Assembly (NCBI GenBank): GCA_030618505.1
Contig: JAUXDF010000091.1
Location: forward strand, 1 to 9,458
DNA from: Spongiibacteraceae bacterium
GTDB taxonomy: Bacteria > Pseudomonadota > Gammaproteobacteria > Pseudomonadales > PIVM01
Direction: 5' to 3'
DNA length: 9,458 nucleotides
Below are positions 1-5,587 of the stretch, one piece after another. Position 1 is the first letter of the stretch. Every line of letters starts with the position of its first letter. A program made the position numbers and the translations under genes. The notes below the pieces were generated by a model, which saw only the letters and a list, made by a program, of their open reading frames with translations, was not told the origin of the DNA and made no database searches.

Positions 1-119
1 TCGAAAATTAAGTCCGCTCCTGGCCAACGCAAATCTAGCTCCCAGGCCTTTTCAAGGCCTTTAAGTCGCAAGATTTGCGTTGGCCAGGATCTCTTTGTCT
101 AATTTCTGGATGGGCACTA
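1..119. repeat. Palindromic dispersed repeat, left copy (cut by the window edge)
   Basis: Positions 1-115 match 9344-9458 in the same orientation with 8 differences. The copy holds a perfect 16-bp inverted repeat (21-36 with 71-86, TGGCCAACGCAAATCT). Inside it is a second hairpin, AGGCCTT-TTC-AAGGCCT (44-60). The right edge, TTTCTGGATGGGCACTA (103-119), is the reverse complement of the left edge of the other copy (9317-9333), so the full unit has terminal inverted repeats and is about 140 bp long. No coding capacity is visible. It looks like a small non-autonomous, MITE-like element. The parent transposon is not recognised. Confidence 0.8.
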
Positions 120-197
120 GCTAGCCAGACTTGTCGGGCATATCCACTGGCTCCGACTCTATCTTCCAGCTCCCTAAACGCTGACCACCACCAGATT

Positions 198-335
198 GAC
201 TATCGAACAAGACGCATGGCTATTCGTCGCTTTTTGATGCATGTGTTACCGAACGGGTTTATGCGCATTCGGCACTACGACTTTTTAGCGAGCTGTCATC
301 GAAAATCCAAGCTGGCGCTGATTCGCGTGCTTTTG
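198..335 (+). pseudogene. IS91-family transposase remnant
   Basis: An open frame here encodes a short piece resembling the C-terminal half of IS91-type (Y2, rolling-circle) transposases. The recognisable block runs from DYR to RVLL and contains RRFLMHVLPNGFMRIRHY and DFLASCHRKSKLAL, close to the family pattern FIRRFLLHVLPKGFxRIRHYGFLA. Only about 45 residues are recognisable, against roughly 300-500 in a full transposase. The catalytic HUH and tyrosine regions are absent. DYR sits only a few residues before RRFL, which suggests an internal deletion as well. The frame stays open to 395 but the tail after 335 is not recognisably IS91. It is a dead relic next to the palindromic repeat. The family call rests on recalled motifs. 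Confidence 0.72.
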
Positions 336-510
336 CAGGTCGAGACGAAGTTGGATGAAAGGGTATTGGCCGATCCCATTAAGACGCCTGATTAAGTGGG
401 AGTAAAAGCCAGTACCCAGTACCGAAGTTGTCGTGCTTGACTCCCCCTGCTCGCTCGGATTGAAAAAAACGGCAACCTCAGAGTCCAGGTAGAAGCGGGG
501 CAACACCGAA

Positions 511-843
511 TTACGACACTAGTACTCTGACCTTGGCAAGCGCTTCCTGGACAACCGATTCGGGTGCATGCTCTATGAATTCAATTCCTCGATATTCATA
601 ATCAATGGTTTTGACTTGCTGACACAAAATGACACCCTCGGTCTTGGTATTTAGAAGCTTTACTTCAAAACCATGTCCTCGGACTGTACTGGTTATTGGA
701 GCCACCAAAGCAAGCTGGATCTGCTTATTGAACGGCTCAGGCGATAAGACGATAGCTGGCCGTTCATGCGCTTGCTCATGCCCTGCTGATGGGTCAAAAT
801 CAGTGCGAATAATATCGCCGCGCTTTGGCGTGTACTTCTTCAC
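511..843 (-). CDS. mazF: MazF-family mRNA interferase toxin
   Basis: This 110-residue protein lines up along its whole length with E. coli MazF (111 residues). Shared blocks are the N-terminal Y-x-P-x-x-GD-I with DFDPSAGHEQ, the substrate-loop/catalytic motif RPAIVLSP (about 28-35), APITST (about 48-53), EGVILCQQVKTID and the final KVRVLV. MazF toxins are ribosome-independent endoribonucleases that cut mRNA at short motifs and are neutralised by MazE. The start is a GTG (843-841) directly after the antitoxin TGA, in the string TGAGTG. It is preceded by a good ribosome-binding site, AAGGAG, inside the end of mazE, so toxin translation is probably coupled to antitoxin translation. No truncation is visible. 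Cleavage specificity cannot be read from the sequence. Confidence 0.93.
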   Translation of the reverse strand: MKKYTPKRGDIIRTDFDPSAGHEQAHERPAIVLSPEPFNKQIQLALVAPITSTVRGHGFEVKLLNTKTEGVILCQQVKTIDYEYRGIEFIEHAPESVVQEALAKVRVLVS

Positions 844-1098
844 TCAGTCAATCTCCTTGCCGACAGGAGAGCTATGAAGCCAAACCCTGTCTTCGTCATT
901 AATATCAACTAACTCTTTGGGTGAGGACTCAAGCAGTTGCTCTAATGTGTATTTCGGAGAAGCCTGTTTAAGTGTTATCTGGCCATCACGAACATCTACC
1001 TCTACTGTGTCACCAAGATTAATGCCTGCTTTAGCAAGAGCAGCAGCAGGTATAATGGCCCCTGCAGAATTGCCCCATTTACGAATATTGGTCTGCAT
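844..1098 (-). CDS. mazE: MazE-family antitoxin (AbrB/SpoVT-like swapped-hairpin)
   Basis: This 84-residue protein starts MQTNIRKWGNSAGAIIP, the classic MazE/AbrB DNA-binding signature (KWGNS..-IP). It continues with a GDTVEVDVRDGQITL segment that completes the swapped-hairpin fold (about 1-48). The C-terminal part (about 50-84) is acidic and, as in other MazE proteins, should be the flexible tail that occupies the MazF active site. The ATG at 1098 is preceded by a modest AAAGAG. The gene is first in a two-gene operon with mazF and has the family's usual size. It should autorepress through the GTWTAWAC boxes in its promoter, alone or with MazF. Confidence 0.92.
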   Translation of the reverse strand: MQTNIRKWGNSAGAIIPAAALAKAGINLGDTVEVDVRDGQITLKQASPKYTLEQLLESSPKELVDINDEDRVWLHSSPVGKEID

Positions 1099-1114
1099 GA
1101 TTCACACTCTTTAT

Positions 1115-1168
1115 GTTTAAACTATGTATATACTACGGTGCTGTTGATGTTTATACAAGTGTTTAAAC
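1115..1168 (-). promoter_or_regulatory. mazEF promoter with four operator-like GTWTAWAC boxes
   Basis: Reading the - strand, TTGTAT (1158-1153) and TAGTAT (1135-1130) are separated by 17 bp and form a plausible sigma-70 promoter 30-60 bp upstream of mazE. Four 8-bp (near-)palindromes fit GTWTAWAC: GTTTAAAC 1115-1122, GTATATAC 1126-1133, GTTTATAC 1149-1156 and GTTTAAAC 1161-1168. Their starts are 11, 23 and 12 bp apart, close to one or two helical turns. One box overlaps the -10 and one overlaps the -35; the outer two flank them. This fits autoregulation by a symmetric AbrB-like dimer. Binding itself is inferred. Confidence 0.7.
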
Positions 1169-1237
1169 GTGTTGTGCCGGTATTCCAGGTTAAGAACCGA
1201 CTAAGACGTGGACGCTGCCACCCCCTTGATGGCGGTG

Positions 1238-1432
1238 CTAGGAGTCTGTCGGATTTAACTCTGTTCTACTGCGGAAAAACATAAATCAGCTATTTTTCAC
1301 GTTCAATTGCGTTAAATAGCGAGCTATGCCCAAAGCGTTTCACGGGGCAGGCTCTTCGCCTTAATCGAACGCAAAAACTGACTAATTTCTGCTTTCCCTC
1401 GCTACGAACGGTTAAACCCGACAGGCTCCTAG
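1238..1432. mobile_element. 187-bp MITE with 18-bp terminal inverted repeats and CTAG flanks (IS5-type)
   Basis: The left end GAGTCTGTCGGATTTAAC (1242-1259) and the right end GTTAAACCCGACAGGCTC (1411-1428) are inverted repeats with 2 mismatches in 18 bp. CTAG lies immediately outside each end (1238-1241 and 1429-1432). This fits a 4-bp target duplication, or a CTAG-containing target, of the YTAR kind known for the IS5 group. There is no internal open frame of note, so the unit would need transposase in trans. The inside contains further partial inverted sequences such as GCGTTAAATAGCGAGC. The parent IS is inferred only from the target site and size. Confidence 0.78.
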
Positions 1433-2028
1433 GTGGGTTTAATTTGCGGTTACGTTTATTCATGTCTGTGTATCGTGAGTTGGTTCTGTAGAAGGCTAGT
1501 CTGGCGTTACGTTGCTGTTAGTGTTCTTTGTCTCTGTTGTTGATCTGAAAATCTGTGTGAGATTAGAGGTAACTGCCTGTACTTTGCCCAGGTGGTGGAA
1601 GGGTAAATCAAAGACGATTTGGTACACGGTTGGTACACAATATCTAGTCTCAAGCAACCCTATATCGTCCGCAACCCCCTTGTAAACACTGACCTTCAGT
1701 CCCGTACTGTGTCCAGAGCAGTCCGAGCTTGTACTCCCTCAGCCGCGATGAGCAGGGAGTAGTAATGTGGATATATGCCAGAATTCCATGTTTAGACTGC
1801 TTTTGTGTACCCCCATGTACGCTAGAGGCTGCTAGATATGGTACTTACCGATCCAAAGATAAGACAAGCAGCAGTTCTCGCTTAAGCCTAGCCCCCACAA
1901 TTTGCGGTGTTCAACCGCGTAGAAAATAAACTTTTCGCGCTATTTTCTGCTCCCGATAATTCCTTGCAATACCCCGCTAGGGGTTGGTTTGTAGCGTATT
2001 GTTTGATACTTTTAGTTCGCGTGATTTG
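1433..2028. other. Non-coding stretch with several stem-loops; no gene seen
   Basis: I see no convincing gene, tRNA or rRNA in these roughly 600 bp. Visible structures are: a tandem TTGGTACAC at 1619-1627 and 1630-1638 (11-bp period); a stem-loop TACTCCCT/AGGGAGTA (1732-1739 with 1754-1761, 14-nt loop); GCGGT-GTTCA-ACCGC (1904-1918); AGAAAATA/TATTTTCT (1921-1928 with 1941-1948, 12-nt loop); and CCCC-GCTA-GGGG near 1974-1985. None has a clear U-tract, so none is called a terminator. The two adjacent hairpins at 1904-1948 could belong to a small RNA or a decayed element, but nothing proves this. Confidence 0.5.
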
Positions 2029-2107
2029 TTTACATTGAATAAAAATATAATAATACATGTTTAGTTGTTCTTTCCGATTATAGGGATTTGTTCTTTCGGT
2101 TGTTCGG
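2029..2107 (+). promoter_or_regulatory. Putative promoter and direct-repeat region upstream of the lipoprotein gene
   Basis: TTTACA (2029-2034) and TAATAC (2051-2056), with a 16-bp spacer, form a plausible promoter in a very AT-rich tract. A TATAAT at 2046-2051 lacks a well-placed -35. Downstream, TTGTTCTTTCCG (2065-2076), TTGTTCTTTCGG (2088-2099) and the shorter TTGTTCGG (2100-2107) are direct repeats starting 23 and 12 bp apart. They could be regulator sites or leader-RNA elements between the start point and the ribosome-binding site. Promoter assignment is by eye. Confidence 0.42.
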
Positions 2108-2141
2108 ATCAGTGTGCAACTGACACCATAAGGTGATTCTC

Positions 2142-3983
2142 ATGGCTCTTAATACCGTTTTCTCTTCTTATTTGAATAGGACTAGGAGCTCGGGTTTTGC
2201 GCTGTTCGCGCTTTCCTTCGCTGTAATTTTCGCTGCTGGCTGCATACCGCCGAAGCCCTTTTTCGGGCCTGCACCTGGACCCTATGACACGACGCAATAT
2301 GTCACTTTCGATCTGCCTTCGGGTACTTCATTGGTGTATTACACTCTTGATGGCTCTACACCCACCGATAACTGCCTGGTCTATGATGGCTCACCCATCG
2401 AAATCTCCAGTACGTCTGTTATCAAAGTTAAGCATTGTCAGGGTTGCAATGAGCTAGGGCTTGAGGGGCGGTCGCTTGAGCTTGGATCTTATAGGATTAA
2501 CGGTGGTGGATCCGCGCAAGGGCCTTCCTGTACTCAAGATTGGTATTCGATTCAGTCAGTGGACACGACCGACTGCGTTGCTCGTAATATTGCCGCCAAT
2601 GCCGAGAGTCTGGAATATGTAGCCTGTGAGGCGATTGCCAATGCTAATGCCGGGCAGCGATGGAATTTTAAGGCGCTGACTGTTGATTCCGCCGTTAATG
2701 ACGTGAGTATTCAGGTCGATGGCGAAAATGGTTGCCTCACGGCTTCGCCGACCAAAGCCGCTTCTGTTATGCCGTGTGTCGCCAATAGTGCCGAGCAGCA
2801 ATGGTTGTTGGAGGAGAGCAATAGCAATCCTGGCATTTTTACGATTAAGTCAAAGCATGAGTATGTCGGCGATGTTGGTGTGGCATTCTGCCTTGCGAGC
2901 ACATCTACCATGGGTGTGCCTGAGTTAACTGACTGTAGTACGGTGAATCAGCATAGCTTGAAATGGCAGCTCTATTTAGAGGGCGCTGTGGCCGAGTCTT
3001 CTATTGGCGTATCGTTACCTCCGTATCCGGTTTGGTCCGGTACTATCATCGAACAAGATGCTCGCGTGCTTGACGAACTTGCCGCCGAGTATGCAGCGGA
3101 AGTCGGCTTGGGTGCCATGAATATGCCCAGCTTTTTGTATGGCTGGTTACCCGCTCATGTTCTCGATATTATTATTGCTTCTCCCGACCCGGTAGCGGCC
3201 TCGGAGGAGTATTTGTGGTTGTTCCACTTGTCAGGTTATTTCGGTGGTGTCTGGTTGCGAGGCGAACTCGATAGCGCTCAGCCTGGTACGCTGTTGTCCC
3301 ATGTTCGCTTCCCTCCAAGTGAGACGGCTTTTAAGCGCTTGGCTGCGGATACGCAGAAAGCATATAACAAGCTGTTACTAGGTGATGCATCGATTCTTTC
3401 ATTTAATGATGCGTCTTTCCTCCCTAGTGGTTTTTCCAGTAATCCGATATTTGATGGTGTGGTTGATAACTTTGGATACAATCAGGGGTATATGCTGCAG
3501 ATACTTGAAGATCCACCCGCTGGTTTGATAACACCACCGGCATTTGATGTTGTTTGTAGTGGTGCGCTGTCTTGTCAATACGCGACCCCGAAGTTACAGG
3601 CGCTGGCCGGTTTGCAAAGTGTCGCCGCTGATCTTAATGACGGCATTAAGCCCGCTTACACAAGCCTTGCGGCGAAAATTCAGCCTGTTCAGGATTCTGC
3701 GGAACTTCGTGGGCGCAATGTGTGGAACGGTTATTTATCTGTTCAGGGCTTTCCTCAAAACGAGTATGAGTTACTGCTCGATCTCAGTTCTGGTTTTCTT
3801 CAGAACCTGAATGTAGCCGCTTTGTTGTCAGCGAAGGGCGTAGTGGAAGATGATGTTGATACGGCGCGTAAAGCAGTGGTTGCTAATACGCTAATGACTG
3901 TCTGGTTGACGGGTTATGCCAGTGGACTTCCGCATGGGCGTGACCCGAATGATGTGCCTGTATTTGAGATGGATTTTCCCTGA
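2142..3983 (+). CDS. Multidomain lipoprotein: chitobiase-like sheet, ricin-type trefoil, unknown C-terminal domain
   Basis: The protein has 613 residues from the ATG at 2142, chosen because AAGGTG lies 6 bp upstream; a GTG at 2133 is in frame but less well placed. Residues 1-33 form a signal peptide ending in the lipobox FAAGC, with Cys34 the predicted lipidated residue. Residues about 42-102 resemble the CHB_HEX_C_1 sheet domain (YYTLDGSTPT, then an I-x-I...TS-x-I-K-V strand), common in secreted glycan-active proteins. Residues about 131-280 look like a ricin-B trefoil with QxW-type repeats QRW (172-174), QQW (219-221) and LKW (273-275), plus paired cysteines. Residues about 290-613, half the mature protein, match nothing I know. 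No catalytic motif is evident. It is monocistronic and convergent with the cytochrome operon. Carbohydrate or surface binding is an inference from the two N-terminal domains only. Confidence 0.85.
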   Translation: MALNTVFSSYLNRTRSSGFALFALSFAVIFAAGCIPPKPFFGPAPGPYDTTQYVTFDLPSGTSLVYYTLDGSTPTDNCLVYDGSPIEISSTSVIKVKHCQGCNELGLEGRSLELGSYRINGGGSAQGPSCTQDWYSIQSVDTTDCVARNIAANAESLEYVACEAIANANAGQRWNFKALTVDSAVNDVSIQVDGENGCLTASPTKAASVMPCVANSAEQQWLLEESNSNPGIFTIKSKHEYVGDVGVAFCLASTSTMGVPELTDCSTVNQHSLKWQLYLEGAVAESSIGVSLPPYPVWSGTIIEQDARVLDELAAEYAAEVGLGAMNMPSFLYGWLPAHVLDIIIASPDPVAASEEYLWLFHLSGYFGGVWLRGELDSAQPGTLLSHVRFPPSETAFKRLAADTQKAYNKLLLGDASILSFNDASFLPSGFSSNPIFDGVVDNFGYNQGYMLQILEDPPAGLITPPAFDVVCSGALSCQYATPKLQALAGLQSVAADLNDGIKPAYTSLAAKIQPVQDSAELRGRNVWNGYLSVQGFPQNEYELLLDLSSGFLQNLNVAALLSAKGVVEDDVDTARKAVVANTLMTVWLTGYASGLPHGRDPNDVPVFEMDFP

Positions 3984-4088
3984 TTTACTGTGGTAGGTGT
4001 TCGGCTAATACAGTCGATATTATCGCGCAAAAAATCTTGAGCATGGAAGCTGTTGTAATGGTTTTTTTCGGCTGGCACGACTCGTCAT

Positions 4089-4130
4089 AGAACTGTACAC
4101 GATACAGTTTTGGCTTAAAGCAGTGCTTTT
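4089..4130 (+). terminator. Possible terminator structures between convergent genes
   Basis: AACTGTA-CACGA-TACAGTT (4091-4109) is a perfect 7-bp stem followed by TTTTGG. Just beyond it, AAAGC-AGT-GCTTT (4117-4129) is followed by TTA. Both lie between the lipoprotein stop (3983) and the convergent cytochrome stop (4152), where a bidirectional terminator is expected. The stems are short and AU-rich and the U-tracts poor, so this is tentative. Confidence 0.4.
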
Positions 4131-4151
4131 ACCTCGGCCCCCATTTCCTCA

Positions 4152-4778
4152 CTATTTGATTAACGAGGCATAATAATGAAGCAGGTGATCAAAGGCATCT
4201 GAACCATATTTTCTCTCCATTCGATTTAGTGTTTTCTTCATTTTCTTGCTTGAAATACGCTGCCCTGATGCAATATCTTGAAGCGAGAGACGCAAGTACT
4301 CTTTTTGTTGTCCGGGTAAAATGCCGATGTCATCCTCGATAGAGCGGCCACTGTCTTCATGGCAAATCTCACAGTATTTCATATGTAGCCTTCGACCGGT
4401 CTTGGCTTTTTCACTGTCAAAAGATTGTGCTTTGCTGTCCCGTATCTGGCTGGAATACCATTTCGCCAGTTCTATAATCTCATAGTCCGATAACATACTG
4501 ACGACCATGGTCATGTCTGTATCCATCGCGCCAGGACGCTTATGAATACGAGTGACACGCTCGCCTCGTTTAAAGGAATTCATAGACTCGACAAAATAGT
4601 TTTTTGATAGCGCTGCAATGGTAGGAATAGAATCATGCAGACTGTTACCGTTAGGACCATGACAATCATCGCATAATTCCAGCCACTTGCTTTCGGCATT
4701 CAGGGTGGATGAAAAAACCACAAGGAGCGCTGCAAATATAGGGGGGAAATAATTTAACCTAATATAAGTTCCTGGCAT
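4152..4778 (-). CDS. Secreted diheme c-type cytochrome, cytochrome c4-like
   Basis: This 208-residue protein starts with a signal peptide (about 1-28, hydrophobic core FAALLVVFSSTLNA, cleavage likely after A28). It has two class-I cytochrome c halves. Heme 1 is bound at CDDCHG (36-41) and heme 2 at CEICHE (136-141). Candidate axial methionines are M91 in the MTMVVSMLSD block, which resembles the c4 pattern before helix 'LSDxDI..LA.YY', and M180 or M187 in the second half. Tandem CXXCH halves of this spacing are typical of c4 and of flavocytochrome-c or SoxD-like diheme subunits. It should be a periplasmic electron shuttle taking electrons from the NapC-type protein encoded just upstream. The ATG at 4778 has no good ribosome-binding site of its own but follows the TAA of a 17-codon ORF by one base. 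The partner reductase is not in the window. Confidence 0.88.
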   Translation of the reverse strand: MPGTYIRLNYFPPIFAALLVVFSSTLNAESKWLELCDDCHGPNGNSLHDSIPTIAALSKNYFVESMNSFKRGERVTRIHKRPGAMDTDMTMVVSMLSDYEIIELAKWYSSQIRDSKAQSFDSEKAKTGRRLHMKYCEICHEDSGRSIEDDIGILPGQQKEYLRLSLQDIASGQRISSKKMKKTLNRMERKYGSDAFDHLLHYYASLIK

Positions 4779-4779
4779 C

Positions 4780-4833
4780 TTACTGAATCACATGAGCCAT
4801 TTTTGATATCAAGACTTGTTGTTCGACTTTCAT
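4780..4833 (-). CDS. 17-codon coupling ORF between the two cytochrome genes
   Basis: This ORF encodes MKVEQQVLISKMAHVIQ. Its ATG overlaps the napC-like stop codon (ATGA, 4833-4830). It is preceded by the strong ribosome-binding site GGAGAG, 5 bases upstream, inside the end of the cytochrome gene. Its TAA stop is followed after a single base by the ATG of the diheme cytochrome (TAAGATG), which itself lacks a Shine-Dalgarno sequence. This arrangement would let ribosomes finishing the tetraheme gene re-initiate and then reach the second cytochrome. The peptide has no recognisable domain. It may be a pure coupling device or chance, and there is no direct evidence of translation. Confidence 0.42.
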   Translation of the reverse strand: MKVEQQVLISKMAHVIQ

Positions 4834-5378
4834 TTGTTCTCTCCAAATGCATCGTCTGGAAGTTCATGGGCAACCCCTTTATGACAGTCTATACAGGTTT
4901 TCCCAAGCTCAGTGGCTTTCTGGTGCTTTTGTTGGGCAATACGCTCCTGCTCCAGTAGATTCATAGCACCAAAGTCATGGCAGGACCTGCATTCCCTGGA
5001 ATCATTTTCTCTCATGTAGTCCCACACACGATTTGCAAGTTCCTGTCGGCGCTGATCAAATTTCTCCGCTGTACTTATGGTGCCGGCAATACTGTGGTAA
5101 ATATCTTTGATGGCAAAAAATTTTCGGCTAAGCAAAGGCCCCAGCTCTTTGGGAACATGACAGTCAGGGCAGGTTACTTTCACGCCGCTTGAATTTGTGG
5201 CATGTATAGACTCTTTATATTCAAGATAGACGGGGTCAGCCATTTCATGGCAGGAAATACAAAATGATTCAGAGCTGATGGTTGATGCGCCAAAAGAGAG
5301 GGATAGTGTCAAGATAATCCCTGCAACCAGTCCAAGGAAAATATACAGAAAAGCATTACCAAAACGGTTATTTGTCAT
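4830..5378 (-). CDS. NapC/NirT/CymA-family tetraheme quinol dehydrogenase
   Basis: This 182-residue protein has an N-terminal membrane anchor (about 10-33, YIFLGLVAGIILTLSLSFGA) and four heme motifs: CISCHEM (40-46), CPDCHV (70-75), CRSCHD (130-135) and CIDCHKG (162-168). The Met of CISCHEM is where NapC/NrfH proteins place an axial ligand to heme 1. Segments SGVKVTCPDCHVP, DSRECRSCH and GKTCIDCHKGVAHELP match the NapC/CymA family closely, and the length matches CymA/NapC (about 185-200). Such proteins oxidise quinol in the inner membrane and feed periplasmic electron carriers or reductases. It is first in an operon with the diheme cytochrome, with stop to start 51 bp apart. No nap, nir, tor or nrf catalytic gene lies in the window, so the final acceptor is unknown. 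The ATG start at 5378 has no strong ribosome-binding site. Confidence 0.93.
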   Translation of the reverse strand: MTNNRFGNAFLYIFLGLVAGIILTLSLSFGASTISSESFCISCHEMADPVYLEYKESIHATNSSGVKVTCPDCHVPKELGPLLSRKFFAIKDIYHSIAGTISTAEKFDQRRQELANRVWDYMRENDSRECRSCHDFGAMNLLEQERIAQQKHQKATELGKTCIDCHKGVAHELPDDAFGENK

Positions 5379-5474
5379 TTAATTATTGGGCGTTCTTTTT
5401 TGTTGTGTTCGTTGCTAAAATTCAATTATGAAAAAGTTAGTTAGATAAGAGCTTTTTGAAGGTTGCCTACATTT

Positions 5475-5502
5475 ATTATAGTTAACTTTGTAAACAGTTA
5501 AA
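5475..5502 (-). promoter_or_regulatory. Putative promoter of the cytochrome operon, with palindrome across its core
   Basis: On the - strand, TTTAAC (5502-5497) and a consensus TATAAT (5480-5475) are 16 bp apart, about 95 bp upstream of the tetraheme gene. TTAACT/AGTTAA arms (5496-5501 with 5482-5487) form an inverted repeat that starts in the -35 and fills the spacer. An outer TTGCCT/AGGCAA pair (5501-5506 with 5463-5468) encloses the promoter. This suggests an operator. It does not match the FNR consensus TTGAT-N4-ATCAA. Confidence 0.45.
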
Positions 5503-5587
5503 GGCAATCCTGACTCAAATTATAGATTTAAAATCCACTTTTAGCATCGGCCTTTGAGCTGCTCTCTATCAGAAAGATCAGCCAGCG

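Noticed and set aside
21..86. Nested palindrome considered as an attC-like or CRISPR repeat
   Set aside because: Only one unit occurs at each end, the ends GGCCAAC/GTTGGCC do not fit the RYYYAAC/GTTRRRY boxes, and there is no spacer array.
285..506. Open frame of 73 codons on the - strand
   Set aside because: It lies antisense to the IS91 remnant and has no recognisable domain or ribosome-binding site.
1253..1417. Possible integron attC site (ATTTAAC ... GTTAAAC fits RYYYAAC/GTTRRRY)
   Set aside because: The symmetry extends outward into 18-bp ends with CTAG flanks, the distance is longer than usual attC sites, and no cassette structure or integrase is present. A MITE explains it better.
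1729..1929. Open frame of 66 codons on the + strand
   Set aside because: It starts with TTG, overlaps the 1732-1761 stem-loop, has no ribosome-binding site and no protein-like pattern.
2133..2141. Upstream GTG start for the lipoprotein
   Set aside because: It sits within the AAGGTG ribosome-binding site that serves the ATG at 2142, and the lipobox distance fits the ATG start well.
5461..5510. FNR-type site for the cytochrome operon
   Set aside because: No TTGAT-N4-ATCAA sequence is present; the palindrome here is TTAACT-N8-AGTTAA.
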